Positions 52,635 through 63,380 of a DNA stretch of 64,000 nt are shown in pieces. A model generated the notes under the pieces. The model saw only the letters and a program-made list of their open reading frames with translations, did no database searches and had not been told where the DNA came from. The stretch is taken from positions 1-64,000 of the forward strand of contig NZ_KQ058895.1 of assembly GCF_000982955.1 (NCBI RefSeq), written 5' to 3'. Within the stretch, counting starts at the first letter, position 1, and every line of letters starts with the position of its first letter. This DNA is from Micromonospora sp. HK10 (GTDB lineage Bacteria > Actinomycetota > Actinomycetes > Mycobacteriales > Micromonosporaceae). A program made the position numbers and the translations under genes.

Positions 52635-54274
52635 GTCCGTGTCCGTCCGGCCGCATCCAGCAGCTGGGCGACGCCCGCCGCCCGCTCGGTCAGGTGCAGT
52701 CGTAGCACCGCTCGCCCACGACCGGCCACCGCCTGCCGGTCGCCGGCGGCCTGGGCCGCCTGGAGCTCTCCGAAGGTGTACGGGCGGCCGGGCACCGGCA
52801 GATCGGTGGTGGCCGCGCCGGTCACCTGAAGGTAGCTCCCGACCGGGGGACCGCCCAGGTGGTACTGCCCGGTGGCGTGCGGGTGCCGCGGGCCCCAGCC
52901 GAAGGTGACCGGTCGGCCGGTCGCCCCCGCCAGCAGCGCGCGCAGCCCGGCCACCGCCGCGTCGGCGGACCGGTCGAGGTACGCCGTCACGGCCAGGTAC
53001 CCGTCGTCACCGAGCCCGTCGAGCAGCCGGCGCAGCACCCCGCCCAGGTCGGTGGGGAAGCCGTCCGGGGCGTGCACCTCGACCGCGCCCTCGGTGAACG
53101 AGGGGGTCTCCGCCGGCACCCCGGCGCCGAGCAGCCGGGCGGTGTGCTCCTGGCTCGCGGCGACGTCCGGTTCGTCGAACGGGTCGACGCCCAGCGTCAC
53201 GGCTGCCACCGCGGTGGCGTATTCCCAGGTCAGGAAGTGGGCGCCGAGGGGGCCGTTGACCGCCACGGCCGCGCCGACGGCCGGCGCCCGGCCGGGGGCG
53301 AGCGCACCGCCGTAGCTGATCGTGAGCACGTCCGGGCCGGCGGCGCCGGGCGCGTCGGGGGCCTCCACGACCACCGGCAGCAGGCCCATCCCGGCCTTGC
53401 CGGTGGACTCGGCGATCAACTGCTCGGCCCAGTCGCCGAGCCCTTCGGCGCCGGTGCCGTCGGGCACCAGGGCGACGGTGGCCCGGCCGGTGGTGGCCGC
53501 CGCGCCCAGCGCCGCGCCGAGGGCCAGGCCGGGATTGTCCCGGTCGCGTCCCAGCGCCCCGGCGAGCGCGTCGGCCTCGTCCAGGAGATCGGCCACCGGC
53601 ACCCCGGCCAGCGCCGTGGGGACCAGCCCGAACGCGGTCAGCGCGGCGTACCCGCCGCCCACCTGCGGGTCGGCCGGGATGGTCAGCACGCCCAGCTCGT
53701 TCGCGGTCGCCTCCAGCGCCGAGCCGGGGTCGGTGACCACCACGAAGTGCCGGGCGGTCTCCGCCTCGGTCATCCCGGCGTCCAGGAACGCCTGCCAGTA
53801 GGCCCGCCGGTGGCTGTCGGTCTCCACCGTCGCGGCGGACTTGCCGGAGACCACCACCACGGTCCGCTCCAGCCGGTCGGCGAGAGCGGCGCGGACCTGC
53901 CCGGGGTCGGTGCTGTCCAGCACGGTCAGCGGCCGGCCGAGGGTACGGGCGGTCGCCTCCGCGGCGAGCGACGAGCCGCCCGTCCCGGCGAGCACCACGT
54001 GGTCCAGCCCGTCCAGCTCGGCGGTCAGCTCGGCGAGCTGGGGGAGGAGTTCCCGGCTGCGCCGGTGGGTGTCCAGCCAGCCGAGCCGGAGCTTCGCCCC
54101 GGCCGCCGCGGCCGGGCCCCAGAGGGTGGGGTCCTGCCCGGCGAGCCGGCCCGGGACGCCCCGGGCGACCAGGTCCTGCCGCACGGAGGCGGGCGCGGAC
54201 CGGTCGACGGCGTCGGCGCCGCGTACGGCCAGCCCGCCGGCGCTCTCCGCAGGGCCGGCGAGCGGCTCGCTCAC
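52631..54274 (-). CDS. pgi: Glucose-6-phosphate isomerase
   Basis: This 547-aa enzyme interconverts glucose and fructose 6-phosphates. The sugar-isomerase fold is seen in [33 protein letters not shown] and [13 protein letters not shown]. The sequence belongs to the divergent actinobacterial type found beside tal; motifs of the E. coli-type enzyme are weak. GTG at 54274 gives [11 protein letters not shown]. It overlaps zwf by four bases. The 145 bp between it and tal show no other feature. Confidence 0.88.
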   Translation of the reverse strand: MSEPLAGPAESAGGLAVRGADAVDRSAPASVRQDLVARGVPGRLAGQDPTLWGPAAAAGAKLRLGWLDTHRRSRELLPQLAELTAELDGLDHVVLAGTGGSSLAAEATARTLGRPLTVLDSTDPGQVRAALADRLERTVVVVSGKSAATVETDSHRRAYWQAFLDAGMTEAETARHFVVVTDPGSALEATANELGVLTIPADPQVGGGYAALTAFGLVPTALAGVPVADLLDEADALAGALGRDRDNPGLALGAALGAAATTGRATVALVPDGTGAEGLGDWAEQLIAESTGKAGMGLLPVVVEAPDAPGAAGPDVLTISYGGALAPGRAPAVGAAVAVNGPLGAHFLTWEYATAVAAVTLGVDPFDEPDVAASQEHTARLLGAGVPAETPSFTEGAVEVHAPDGFPTDLGGVLRRLLDGLGDDGYLAVTAYLDRSADAAVAGLRALLAGATGRPVTFGWGPRHPHATGQYHLGGPPVGSYLQVTGAATTDLPVPGRPYTFGELQAAQAAGDRQAVAGRGRAVLRLHLTERAAGVAQLLDAAGRTRT

Positions 54275-54419
54275 GGGGTCACCCCGGTTGGCGACCACGG
54301 GGCGTGCCGGACCGGCGCACGTCCCGCGCGCGCGATCCGTACCGCGTGCGGGCCGATCCGGGTGGGAACGGCGGGGCACGTCCCGGGGCGCTGCCCCGGG
54401 ACGCGTCCGGCGCCGTTCG

Positions 54420-55598
54420 TCACGCGTTGCCTCCGGCCTGGGCGGCGGCCTGCGCGTTGCCCTTCGCGGCGCGGCGCGGCTGCCCACTGCCCTGCGCGGC
54501 CGCCTCGAGCGACTTGCGCACCCCGTCGAGCAGCTCCCGCCAGCTCGCCTCGAACTTCTCCACGCCCTCCCGCTCCAGCGTCTCGATCACGTCCGCCATG
54601 TCGACGCCCACCGACGCCAGGTCGGTGAAGACCTTGCGCGCCTCGTCGTACCCGCCGGTGACGGTGTCGTCGCGGGTCTCGCCGTGGTCGGCGTACGCGT
54701 GGATGACCGCTTCCGGCATGGTGTTGACCGTGCCGGGCGCGATCAGCTCCTCGACGTAGATGACGTCCCGGTAGTCCGGGTTCTTGGTCGACGTGGAGGC
54801 CCAGAGCGGGCGCTGCGGGTGGGCGCCCGCCTCGGCCAGCTGCTGCCACCGCGCGGAGCCGAAGACCTCGCAGTACCGCTCGTACGCCAGCCGGGCGTTG
54901 GCCACCGCGGCCTTGCCGCGCAGCGCCTTGGCCTCGTCCGAGCCGATCTTCTCCAGCCGCTTGTCGACCTCGGTGTCGACCCGGGAGACGAAGAACGACG
55001 CCACCGACCCGATCTTCGACAGGTCGTGGCCGTTCGCCTTCGCCTGCTCCAGACCGGCCAGGAAGGCCTCCATGACCTGCGAGTACCGGTCCAGCCCGAA
55101 GATCAGGGTGACGTTCACGCTGATCCCCTCGGCCAGCGTGGCGGTGATCGCCGGCAGGCCCGCCTCGGTGGCCGGGATCTTGATGAACAGGTTCGGCCGG
55201 TCGACCAGCCACCAGAGCGACTTCGCCTCGGCGACGGTGCGGTCGGTCTCGTGGGCCAGCCGCGGGTCCACCTCGATGGAGACCCGGCCGTCCACCCCGG
55301 CGCTCGCGTCGTACGACGGGCGCATCACGTCGCAGGCCCACCGCACGTCGTACGTGGTGAGCAGGCGGACCGCCTCCTCCACCTCGACGCCCCGGATGGC
55401 CAGGTCGTGCAGCTGCCAGTTGTACTCGTCGGCGTCGGCGAGCGCCTTGGCGAAGATGGTCGGGTTGGTGGTCACGCCGGCCACGTGGGACTCGCGGCGG
55501 AGCTGGTCCAGCCCGCCGGAGCTGAGTCGTACCCGGGAAAGATCATCGAGCCAGATGGCCACACCCGTGGCCTGGAGCTCGCTCAGCCGGTCCGTCAT
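54420..55598 (-). CDS. tal: Transaldolase
   Basis: This 392-aa class I aldolase-type enzyme transfers dihydroxyacetone between sugar phosphates. The N-terminal [13 protein letters not shown], the substrate segment [17 protein letters not shown] and the Schiff-base Lys in [15 protein letters not shown] are present. The C-terminus is Ala/Gln-rich and variable. ATG at 55598 follows GAGGGGAG; a GTG three codons upstream is also in frame. It lies 16 bp after tkt in the same operon. Confidence 0.97.
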   Translation of the reverse strand: MTDRLSELQATGVAIWLDDLSRVRLSSGGLDQLRRESHVAGVTTNPTIFAKALADADEYNWQLHDLAIRGVEVEEAVRLLTTYDVRWACDVMRPSYDASAGVDGRVSIEVDPRLAHETDRTVAEAKSLWWLVDRPNLFIKIPATEAGLPAITATLAEGISVNVTLIFGLDRYSQVMEAFLAGLEQAKANGHDLSKIGSVASFFVSRVDTEVDKRLEKIGSDEAKALRGKAAVANARLAYERYCEVFGSARWQQLAEAGAHPQRPLWASTSTKNPDYRDVIYVEELIAPGTVNTMPEAVIHAYADHGETRDDTVTGGYDEARKVFTDLASVGVDMADVIETLEREGVEKFEASWRELLDGVRKSLEAAAQGSGQPRRAAKGNAQAAAQAGGNA

Positions 55599-55614
55599 GA
55601 CGTCCACGCTCCCC

Positions 55615-57753
55615 TCAGTTGCCGGTCGTGAAACCGGTGATGTCGCCCACCCGGGTCAGCGCCGCGTGCGCGGCGGCCACGATCCGGTCGGGGGTGAACC
55701 CGAACTGCTCGAACAGCACGGTGTGCGGCGCGCTCGCCCCGTAGTGCTCCAGGCTCACGCTCTCGCCGCTGTCCCCGACGATGCCCCGCCAGGACATGGC
55801 GATTCCCGCCTCCACGCTCACCCGTGCCTTTACCCCGCGCGGCAGCACCGACTCCCGGTACGCCTCGTCCTGCTCGAAGAACCACTCCTGGCAGGGCATC
55901 GAGACGACCCGGGTGGGGGTGCCGTCGGCCTCCAGCCGCTCCCGCGCGGTGAGGCAGAGCTGCACCTCGGAACCGGTGCCGACGATGATCACCTGCGGCT
56001 TGCCGTTGGACGCCTCGGCCAGCACGTAGCCGCCCTTGGCGACGCCCTCGGCGCCGGCCAGCTCGGTGCGGTCGAGGGTGGGCAGCGCCTGCCGGCTGAG
56101 CGCCAGCGCGGTCGGCCGGTCGGTGTGCTCCAGGGCCTGCCTCCACGCCCAGGCGGTCTCGTTGGCGTCGGCGGGGCGGACCACGTCGAGGCCGGGGATG
56201 GCGCGCAGCGCGGTCAGGTGCTCCACCGGCTGGTGGGTCGGGCCGTCCTCGCCGAGGCCGATCGAGTCGTGCGTCCAGACGTAGACCACGGGCAGCTTCA
56301 TCAGCGCGGCCAGCCGCACCGAGGGGCGCATGTAGTCGCTGAACACCAGGAAGGTGCCGCCGTAGGGGCGGGTGCCGCCGTGCAGGGCGATGCCGTTGAG
56401 GATCGCGCCCATGGCGTGCTCGCGGATGCCGAAGTGCAGGGTGCGGCCGTACTCGTCGCCCGGGAAGTCCTTGGTGGCGTGCACCGCGGGGACGAACGAC
56501 GGCTCGCCCTTCATGGTGGTGTTGTTGCTCTCCGCGAGGTCGGCGGAGCCGCCCCAGAGCTCGGGCAGCACCGGGGCGAGCGCCTCCAGCACCTTGCCGG
56601 AGGCGGCCCGGGTGGCGATGCCCTTGGCGTCGGCCGGGAAGGTCGGCAGGTTGTCGGCCCAGCCCTGCGGGAGGGTACGGGTCGACATCCGCTCCCAGAG
56701 CGCCTTGCGCTCCGGGTTGGCCTGCGCCCAGGCGTCGAACGAGGTGGTCCACTCCGCCTGCGCCTCGGCGCCGCGCTCCATCACCTGGCGGGCGTGCTTG
56801 AGCACCTCCTCGTCGACCTCGAAGGTGCGCTCCGGGTCGAAGCCGAGGATCTCCTTGGTGGCCTTGACCTCGTCGGCGCCGAGCGCCGAACCGTGGATCT
56901 TGCCGGTGTTCTGCTTGTTCGGCGCGGGCCAGCCGATGATGGTGCGCAGCGCGATGAAGGAGGGGCGGCCGGTCTCCGCCTTGGCGGCCAGCAGCGCCTG
57001 GTACAGCGCCTCCACGTCCTCGTGGTAGTTGCCCTGGTCGGCGTCGCCGCGGCGCCAGTCGACCGTCTGCACGTGCCAGCCGTACGCCGCGTAGCGGGCC
57101 GCCACGTCCTCGCTCTTGGCGATCCGGGTGTCGTCCTCGATCGAGATCTCGTTGTCGTCGTAGATCACGCAGAGGTTGCCGAGCTGCTGGTGGCCGGCGA
57201 GGGAGCTGACCTCGTGGCTGATGCCCTCCTCGATGTCGCCGTCGGAGGCGATGCACCAGATGTCGTGGTCGAAGGGGGACCGCCCAAAGTCCGGGTCCGG
57301 GTCGAACAGGCCGCGCTCGCGGCGGGCCGCCATCGCCATGCCGACCGCGTTGCCGAGGCCCTGGCCGAGCGGGCCGGTGGTGGTCTCCACGCCCGGCGTG
57401 TGGCCGTGCTCCGGGTGGCCGGGGGTGAGCGAGCCCCACTGGCGCAGCGCCTTGAGGTCCTCCAGCGCCAGCGGGTAGCCGGAGAGGAAGAGCTGGATGT
57501 AGAGGGTGAGGCTGGAGTGGCCGGCGGAGAGGACGAAGCGGTCCCGGCCGGGCCAGTTCGGGTCCGCCGGGTTGTGCCGCATCACCCGGTTGAAGAGCAA
57601 GTACGCCGCCGGGGCGAGACTCATCGCCGTGCCCGGGTGGCCGTTGCCGGATTTCTCCACGGCGTCCATGGCCAGCACGCGGACCGTGTCGACGGCCCTG
57701 CGGTCGAGGTCGGACCAGTTGAGAGCGGGAAGCTCGGGTCGGTTGGCAGCCAC
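55615..57753 (-). CDS. tkt: Transketolase
   Basis: This 712-aa thiamine-diphosphate enzyme of the non-oxidative pentose phosphate pathway carries [11 protein letters not shown], the TPP motif [12 protein letters not shown] with the downstream [25 protein letters not shown] and [17 protein letters not shown] at 57753 follows GAGGAG by ten bases. ACCCTA at 57797-57802 is TAGGGT on the coding strand, a likely -10 box. It is the first gene of the six-gene operon and is divergent from ctaB. Confidence 0.98.
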   Translation of the reverse strand: MAANRPELPALNWSDLDRRAVDTVRVLAMDAVEKSGNGHPGTAMSLAPAAYLLFNRVMRHNPADPNWPGRDRFVLSAGHSSLTLYIQLFLSGYPLALEDLKALRQWGSLTPGHPEHGHTPGVETTTGPLGQGLGNAVGMAMAARRERGLFDPDPDFGRSPFDHDIWCIASDGDIEEGISHEVSSLAGHQQLGNLCVIYDDNEISIEDDTRIAKSEDVAARYAAYGWHVQTVDWRRGDADQGNYHEDVEALYQALLAAKAETGRPSFIALRTIIGWPAPNKQNTGKIHGSALGADEVKATKEILGFDPERTFEVDEEVLKHARQVMERGAEAQAEWTTSFDAWAQANPERKALWERMSTRTLPQGWADNLPTFPADAKGIATRAASGKVLEALAPVLPELWGGSADLAESNNTTMKGEPSFVPAVHATKDFPGDEYGRTLHFGIREHAMGAILNGIALHGGTRPYGGTFLVFSDYMRPSVRLAALMKLPVVYVWTHDSIGLGEDGPTHQPVEHLTALRAIPGLDVVRPADANETAWAWRQALEHTDRPTALALSRQALPTLDRTELAGAEGVAKGGYVLAEASNGKPQVIIVGTGSEVQLCLTARERLEADGTPTRVVSMPCQEWFFEQDEAYRESVLPRGVKARVSVEAGIAMSWRGIVGDSGESVSLEHYGASAPHTVLFEQFGFTPDRIVAAAHAALTRVGDITGFTTGN

Positions 57754-58021
57754 GATTGGTGTGCTCCTCGGGAGATGGGCGGAACCCTCACTGATGACCC
57801 TATCGAGCGGCCCTAAACGTCCGCCCGGGGATCTCTGCATGCTCGTCTGTACGGCTCCGACCGGATCCATCGTTCACCTCGCCGTGTGACGGTCCGCACC
57901 GTTGCCGGGTCCCCGGGGCAGCCAAAACGACGACGCGTAGTGTGTGGGGCGGTGTGTGGGCCCGCCGGGCGGGTCCGGGCCGACCCCGACCTCCCCCGCC
58001 GAAGCCGGAAGGTGGCAATCC

Positions 58022-58981
58022 GTGAGCATGATCACCGAGCGCCCCGTCAGCAACTCTGCCGGGCAGCCGCCGGTGAGCACGTTGACGGAGACGCCGGCGG
58101 CCGGCCGGCGGGACGTGCGGGCCGTGGTGAGCGCGTACGTGGCGCTGACCAAGCCGCGGATCGTCGAGCTGCTGCTGGTCACCACCGTGCCGGCGATGAT
58201 GCTCGCCGACGGCGGGATGCCGTCGCTCTGGTTGGTGGCCGTGGTGCTGCTCGGCGGATCGCTCGCCGCCGGGGCGGCCAGCGTGCTCAACTGCTACATC
58301 GACCGGGACATCGACCAGTTGATGCGGCGTACCAAGCGCCGGCCGCTGCCCGCGCACACCGTGTCGCCGCGCAGCGCGCTCATCTTCGGGCTGGTGCTGG
58401 CGGCGATCTCGGTCGCGCTGATGGCGGCGACCACCAACTGGCTGGCGGCCGGCCTCACCCTCGCCGCGATCGCCTACTACGACCTGGTCTACACGCTCTG
58501 GCTCAAGCGGACCACGGCGGCGAACACGTTCTGGGGCGGGATCTGCGGGGCCGCGCCGGTGCTGATCGGCTGGGCCGCGGTCACCGGTTCGCTGGCGCCG
58601 GCCGCGTGGGGCCTGTTCCTGGTGGTCTTCTTCTGGCAGTTGCCGCACTTCTACGCGCTGGCGATCAAGTACAAGACCGACTACGCCCGCGCCGGCATCC
58701 CGATGCTGCCGGTGGTGGCCTCGGTCCGCCGGGTCAACGCCGAGATCCTGGCCTTCTCCTGGCTGACGCTGCTCTCCTCGCTGGCCGTCTGGCCGCTGGG
58801 CATGAGCCCGATCTACGGGGTCACCGCGCTGGTGGTCGGCGGCGTCTTCGTGGTCGAGGCGCACAAGCTGTGCCGGCGTGCGACGCGCGGCGAGGCGGTC
58901 AAGCCGATGCGGCTGTTCCACTGGTCCACCACCTACCTCACCATCCTCTTCGCGGCCGTCGCGCTCGACGCCCTGCTGTGA
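58022..58981 (+). CDS. ctaB: Heme O synthase (protoheme IX farnesyltransferase)
   Basis: This 319-aa membrane prenyltransferase attaches farnesyl to heme B. The UbiA-family motif [20 protein letters not shown] is near residue 95 and [13 protein letters not shown] is in the second half; about nine helices are visible. GTG at 58022 follows GGAAGGTGG; ATG at 58028 is the alternative. It is divergent from tkt, as in many actinomycetes, with TAGTGT at 57938-57943 as a possible -10 box. The product feeds CtaA, encoded 3.3 kb away. Confidence 0.96.
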   Translation: MSMITERPVSNSAGQPPVSTLTETPAAGRRDVRAVVSAYVALTKPRIVELLLVTTVPAMMLADGGMPSLWLVAVVLLGGSLAAGAASVLNCYIDRDIDQLMRRTKRRPLPAHTVSPRSALIFGLVLAAISVALMAATTNWLAAGLTLAAIAYYDLVYTLWLKRTTAANTFWGGICGAAPVLIGWAAVTGSLAPAAWGLFLVVFFWQLPHFYALAIKYKTDYARAGIPMLPVVASVRRVNAEILAFSWLTLLSSLAVWPLGMSPIYGVTALVVGGVFVVEAHKLCRRATRGEAVKPMRLFHWSTTYLTILFAAVALDALL

Positions 58982-59025
58982 GGCCCGCGCCGGCCCCGCC
59001 GGGCTGGCTGGTTTCCCGGGCGCGC

Positions 59026-59045
59026 GGAATTCATCAGAATTTTTT
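59026..59045 (+). terminator. AT-rich hairpin with T-tract after ctaB
   Basis: AATTC and GAATT form a 5-bp stem around ATCA, followed by TTTTT. It is short but unusual for this G+C-rich DNA and fits a terminator about 45 bases after ctaB. Confidence 0.5.
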
Positions 59046-59232
59046 CTGGGCCCCGCCAGGGTCATCGAAGTGGGACAGACTGTGACGATCCCGGCCGTCC
59101 GTTTCGCCCCTCCATAGGCGGACACAGGGGGGTGAATCACCTGTGGTCTTCCTTAAACCCGTAGGTAATTGGCATCACAATTAGTTCATCGTTCTCGCAC
59201 ACGTGGGTGGAAGTCTGCTTAGGCTTCGCGTC

Positions 59233-59565
59233 ATGGCAGATGGTTCCGATACGACGCTGACGGCTGACAAGACCGCCGAGCAGGCCCCCAACGGCCTGGT
59301 CGCGGGCATCAAGTCGTTCGCCGCCGGGCACGGCGGGGCGAAGGCGGTCATCGAGTACGTCGGTAAGCGTGGCGCGCGCATCGTCCTGGTGGGCTCCGAC
59401 GGAGTGTGGGCCGACCAGTTCGCGGACGGCACCGACGTGGCACGGCAGGCCTGCGCCACGGCGGGAGTCACCGTCGAGAACGCCTGGGAGCGTGAGCTGA
59501 TGGACCAGATGCGTCCGAGCAACGACCTCTGGCGGTCGATGGCCCGGCGCACGATGTCCCGTTGA
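59233..59565 (+). CDS. Conserved small protein of unknown function
   Basis: This 110-aa soluble protein has no recognised domain. The centre reads VIEYVGKRGARIVLVGSDGV and the end DQMRPSNDLWRSMARRTMSR, suggesting a small alpha/beta fold with a basic C-terminal helix. TAGGCT at 59220-59225 lies seven bases before the ATG, so it is probably leaderless. The preceding ~70 bp are unusually AT-rich, consistent with a strong promoter. The ATP-grasp gene starts six bases after its stop. Confidence 0.75.
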   Translation: MADGSDTTLTADKTAEQAPNGLVAGIKSFAAGHGGAKAVIEYVGKRGARIVLVGSDGVWADQFADGTDVARQACATAGVTVENAWERELMDQMRPSNDLWRSMARRTMSR

Positions 59566-59571
59566 TATAAA

Positions 59572-60492
59572 TTGACCGATCACCACCAGTCGACCCGGGG
59601 GAAACCCCGGGTCGCTCTCGTCACCTGCACAGCCCTGCCCGACCTCGACCCGGACGACCGGCTCGTGCTCGCCCCGCTCGCCGCCCGCGGCATCGCCGCG
59701 GAGGCGGTGGTCTGGGACGACCCGGCCGTGACCTGGACGGCGTACGACCTGACCGTGCTCCGCTCGCCCTGGGACTACGCGCTGCGGCGCGACGAGTTCG
59801 TCGCCTGGGCGCGCACCGTGCCCACCCTGGCCAACCCGGTCGACGTGGTCGCCTGGAACACCGACAAGCGCTACCTGGCCGAGCTGGCCGCGGCCGGCGT
59901 GCCCACCGTGCCGACCGCCTGGGTGGAGCCGGGCGCGGACTGGCATCCGCCCGCCGACACCGGCGAGTACGTGATCAAGCCGGCGGTCAGCGCCGGCAGC
60001 CAGGACACCGGCCGGTACGACCTGGCCGACCCGGAGCACCGGAAGCTGGCCGCCGCGCACCTGCGGCGGCTCGGTGGTGCCGGCCGGGTCGCCATGGTCC
60101 AGCCGTACCTCGACGCGGTGGACACCGCCGGCGAGACCGCGCTGCTCTTCCTGGCCGGCCCGGACGGCCTGGCCTTCAGCCACGCGATCCGCAAGGGGCC
60201 GATGCTCACCGGGCCCGACCTGGGCGTGGCGGCGCTCTACAAGGAGGAGCGGATCGAGTCCCGGACGGCCACGCCGGCGCAGCGGGACGCCGCCGAGCGG
60301 GCCCTGGCCGCCGTTCCCGGCGGCCCGGACCGGCTGCTCTACGCCCGGGTGGACCTGATTCCCGGCCCGGACGGGGCGCCCGTCCTGGTCGAGCTGGAGC
60401 TGACCGAGCCGAGCCTGTTCGTCGGCTACGCCGACGGCGCCCCGGACCGGCTCGCCGAGGCGGTCGCCACCCACCTGGCCCGCCCGTCCTGA
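59572..60492 (+). CDS. ATP-grasp family ligase (DcsG-like)
   Basis: This 306-aa protein has the ATP-grasp layout. An N-terminal domain has LVTCTALPDLDPDD and a RSPWDYALRRDEF segment. NTDKRYLAELAAAGVPTVPT leads to the ATP-binding lid YVIKPAVSAGSQDT, and a metal site lies in VLVELELTEPSLF. It resembles the O-ureido-serine cyclo-ligase DcsG and many uncharacterised homologues, which form amide-type bonds. Start TTG at 59572 is the only start codon before the first conserved strand. It is likely co-transcribed with the small protein gene upstream. The substrate is unknown. Confidence 0.8.
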   Translation: MTDHHQSTRGKPRVALVTCTALPDLDPDDRLVLAPLAARGIAAEAVVWDDPAVTWTAYDLTVLRSPWDYALRRDEFVAWARTVPTLANPVDVVAWNTDKRYLAELAAAGVPTVPTAWVEPGADWHPPADTGEYVIKPAVSAGSQDTGRYDLADPEHRKLAAAHLRRLGGAGRVAMVQPYLDAVDTAGETALLFLAGPDGLAFSHAIRKGPMLTGPDLGVAALYKEERIESRTATPAQRDAAERALAAVPGGPDRLLYARVDLIPGPDGAPVLVELELTEPSLFVGYADGAPDRLAEAVATHLARPS

Positions 60493-60571
60493 TCCCCGCC
60501 CGATCGGCCGGTGCCCGATCGGCCCGTCGTGCCCGATCGGCCGGTCGTGCCCGAGCGCGCCGCGGCCGGGG
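60493..60571. repeat. 18-bp repeats between convergent genes
   Basis: About three units of 18 bp with CCCGATCGGCC(G/C)GTCGTG lie between the ATP-grasp and beta-helix genes. CCGATCGG is self-complementary, so several short hairpins are possible and may serve as a bidirectional terminator. Confidence 0.55.
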
Positions 60572-62239
60572 TCACCGCTCGTCGCAGTGGTTGCGTTCCC
60601 AGCGGCCGCCGATCGGCGGGGTGTCCAGCCGGACGGCGGCCTCGTTGCCGGCGAGGTCGTTCTCCTCCACCCGGCAGGACACGCAGCTGCCCGCGCCGGT
60701 GATCCAGAACCCGTAGGTCTGGGTGTGCTCGTCCCGGTGCCAGATCCGGTTGCCCCGCACGATGGCCGAGTCGAACGGGGCGTTCACCGCGATCCCGGCG
60801 CGCTCCGGCGGCCCGGCCGGCAGCTCGTACGGCGTGCCCGGCTCCGGGGTGGCCTCGTTCCAGCCGGTGGCGCCGTCCGGGCGGACCTCGGCCAGGGACA
60901 GCTCGGTGCCGGTGTTGTCGGCCACCACGGCGGTCCGCGAGCCGACGTGCACGACCTTGCCCCGGTGCCCGCCGGCCGGCCAGTCCGCGGCCCCGTCGGT
61001 GACCCGCCGCGGGCCGTAGCGCACCGTGTCGCCCGAGCCCCGGCAGGCCGGCGCGGATCGCCGCCCGTTGTCCCGGAGCCGGTTGCCCACCAGCGCCGCG
61101 TCGATCATCGGCCGGTCGATCCGGATCCCGTCGAGCCCGTTGTCCCAGATGTCGTTCTCCTCGACCACCACGTCCGCGGCCGCACCCCGGTACCCGTGGC
61201 CCAGGTCGTGCTCGTGGTAGCCGTACCCGCCGTTGCGGCTGATCCGGTTGCCGCGCACGGCGTACGGGCCGGGGGTGTTGCCCATGCTGATCCCGTCGCC
61301 GACGTTGCGGTCGACCACGCAGCCGGTGAGCAGTCCGCCGCGACCGGCGATCCCGGCCGTGCCGTTGGCCGAGACGTCGAAGCCGGCCTCCAGGTTGTTG
61401 GTGAGCGTGCAGCCGGAGACGATCAGGCCGTCCGCGCCCCAGTCGGAGATGCCGAACCGGTTCGCCTGGCTGTGGCAGCCGATGATGCGGAAGCCGCGCG
61501 GCGGCGCCCAGTAGTCCTTCTGCAGTTCCAGGAAGATCCCGTTGGTCCCGTTGCCGAGGGTGGTGCAGTTGGCGATGGTGAGCCGCTCCACGTCACCCCA
61601 GCCGCCGATGCCCACGCCGATGCCGGCGCCGCCCATCTGTTCGCCGTTGTCCAGCCGGCCGCAACCCACCACGACCACCCCGTCGATCAGGCTGTCCTGG
61701 AGGAAGTCGCAGCCCAGCCCGGTCGCACCGGTGTGGTGGATGTAGAGGTTGCGGAACACGCCGCGTACCACGTACTGCAGGCCCAGGCCCTTGGCCAGGT
61801 AGTTGTACCGGGCCAGGCCGACGCCGGAGCCGTCGATCTCGAAGTCGGCGAACGTGCATTCGGCGATGTGCCGGTCCCGGTCCGCGCCGTGCTGCACCGT
61901 GGTCCAGTACGCCAGCGGGACCGGGTCGTTCCGGTTGCCCTCGTTGCTGAGCAGGAACCGGGTGGCCGCCGGTCCGGCGCCGATCAGCGAGACGCCGCTG
62001 CGCCAGACCGTGCCGGCGTCCCGGATCGAGTAGATGCCGGGCGGGCAGTAGATCACCCGGGCACGGCCGTCGGCCTCGTACCCCTCGCCCAGCCGGTCCA
62101 CCAGGGCGGCCAGCGCCGGCTGATCGTTGGTCACGCCGTCGCCGGTGAGCCCGAACTGCTGGGCGTCACACCACAGCGGCGCGCCGGCCACCGGGGTCAG
62201 CCGTTGCGGGACGGTCGTGGATAGGCCCTTGCGCGACAC
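60572..62239 (-). CDS. Right-handed beta-helix protein (pectate-lyase superfamily)
   Basis: This 555-aa protein has the opening AQQFGLTGDGVTNDQPALAA and VIYCPPGIYSIRD of the pectate-lyase/Pfam 'Pectate_lyase_3' group. It continues as a long series of beta-helix rungs rich in Asn ladders (VEENDIWDNGLDGIRIDRP, IVSGCTLTNNLEAGFDVS). No signal peptide is visible. A glycan-active or binding role is inferred from the fold only. GTG at 62239 follows GAGGGGAG. It sits just downstream of ctaA on the same strand, 80 bp away. Confidence 0.82.
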   Translation of the reverse strand: MSRKGLSTTVPQRLTPVAGAPLWCDAQQFGLTGDGVTNDQPALAALVDRLGEGYEADGRARVIYCPPGIYSIRDAGTVWRSGVSLIGAGPAATRFLLSNEGNRNDPVPLAYWTTVQHGADRDRHIAECTFADFEIDGSGVGLARYNYLAKGLGLQYVVRGVFRNLYIHHTGATGLGCDFLQDSLIDGVVVVGCGRLDNGEQMGGAGIGVGIGGWGDVERLTIANCTTLGNGTNGIFLELQKDYWAPPRGFRIIGCHSQANRFGISDWGADGLIVSGCTLTNNLEAGFDVSANGTAGIAGRGGLLTGCVVDRNVGDGISMGNTPGPYAVRGNRISRNGGYGYHEHDLGHGYRGAAADVVVEENDIWDNGLDGIRIDRPMIDAALVGNRLRDNGRRSAPACRGSGDTVRYGPRRVTDGAADWPAGGHRGKVVHVGSRTAVVADNTGTELSLAEVRPDGATGWNEATPEPGTPYELPAGPPERAGIAVNAPFDSAIVRGNRIWHRDEHTQTYGFWITGAGSCVSCRVEENDLAGNEAAVRLDTPPIGGRWERNHCDER

Positions 62240-62319
62240 CGGCGGCTCCCCTCGGGCGGACGGTCCTGCCGCGGGGCGCATTCCCGCTGCCGCCGGGCGG
62301 TAACGCCGGGAGCGCGCCC

Positions 62320-63264
62320 TCAGGCGGCGGCGGTGACCCGCTGCCCGGTCGGGGCGGCCGGGGCCGGCGGGGCGGCCGGCAGCCGCTCCCGGGTGGCCCA
62401 GAGCACGCCCAGGGTGGCCAGCAGCACCAGGCAGGAGCCGAGCATGTGCGCGGCGACCAGCGCGGCGGGCAGGTGGGTGAAGTACTGCACGAAGCCGATC
62501 AGCCCCTGGCCCAACTCGACCGCGACCAGCACGCCGGCGGCCCGGGCGGCGCGCGCGGCACCGACCGCCCGGAACGCGAAGAGCAGCGCCACCGAGAGGC
62601 CGATCAGCAGGAACACCCCGTCGGCGTGCACCTGGGAGATCGCCTCCGGGTCCAGCCCGTTGCGGGCCGCGCCCTGGTCGCCCGCGTGCGGCCCGCTGCC
62701 GGTCACCCAGGTGCCGACCACGAGCACGGCCGCGCTCACCACGGTGGTGAGCGCGGCGAGGGTACGCAGCGGCGCGGGCACGGTGGGGGTGACCGGTCCG
62801 TCCGGCTCGGTGGTGCGCTTCCACAGCGCGTACGCGGCGGCGATCACCGCCATCGAGGCGAGGAAGTGCAGCCCGACCACCCACGGGTTGAGGTTGGTGA
62901 GCACGGTGATGCCGCCGATCACCGCCTGGGCGGGGATGCCCAGGAGCACGGCGACCGCGAGCGGCAACAGCCCGCGCCGGCGGGGGCGGTGGGCGAGCAC
63001 GGCCAGCACCACGGCCAGCGCGATGATCCCCACCACGAAGGTGAGCAGCCGGTTGCCGAACTCGATGACCCCGTTGATGCCCATCTCCGGGGTGGTGGTG
63101 TAGGACTCGTCGGTGCACCGCGGCCAGGTCGGGCAGCCCAGCCCGGATCGGGTGAGCCGGACCCCCCCGCCGGTGACCACGATCGCCACGTTCGCGATGA
63201 TCGAGGTGTACGCGAGGCGGCGCAGCAGCGCGGCGGAGACCGGGAACCGGACGGAAGCCTTCAC
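62320..63264 (-). CDS. ctaA: Heme A synthase
   Basis: This 314-aa eight-helix membrane enzyme oxidises heme O to heme A. Conserved features are GGGVRLTRSGLGCPTWPRC with the paired Cys, EFGNRLLTFVVG with a heme-ligand region, VVGLHFLASM, and the repeated pattern in the second half (VHADGVFLLIGL and VAAHMLGSCLVLL). GTG at 63264 follows TAGGAT by seven bases, so it is probably leaderless. It is divergent from the sufR-like gene. Confidence 0.95.
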   Translation of the reverse strand: MKASVRFPVSAALLRRLAYTSIIANVAIVVTGGGVRLTRSGLGCPTWPRCTDESYTTTPEMGINGVIEFGNRLLTFVVGIIALAVVLAVLAHRPRRRGLLPLAVAVLLGIPAQAVIGGITVLTNLNPWVVGLHFLASMAVIAAAYALWKRTTEPDGPVTPTVPAPLRTLAALTTVVSAAVLVVGTWVTGSGPHAGDQGAARNGLDPEAISQVHADGVFLLIGLSVALLFAFRAVGAARAARAAGVLVAVELGQGLIGFVQYFTHLPAALVAAHMLGSCLVLLATLGVLWATRERLPAAPPAPAAPTGQRVTAAA

Positions 63265-63380
63265 GGAGCGAATCCTACGCACCGTAGTGGACCACGATCG
63301 GGTGACTCCGCCGGCCCGGTGGTCGGGATCACCGGACCCCGGGTTTGCGGCCCTCCGGCGAATTACGTAACGTTGGCGTT

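Noticed and set aside
62239-63118. Extension of the beta-helix frame upstream across ctaA
   Set aside because: The added ~293 residues are Arg/Ala-rich antisense-like shadow of the ctaA reading frame; a good ribosome site and GTG exist at 62239.
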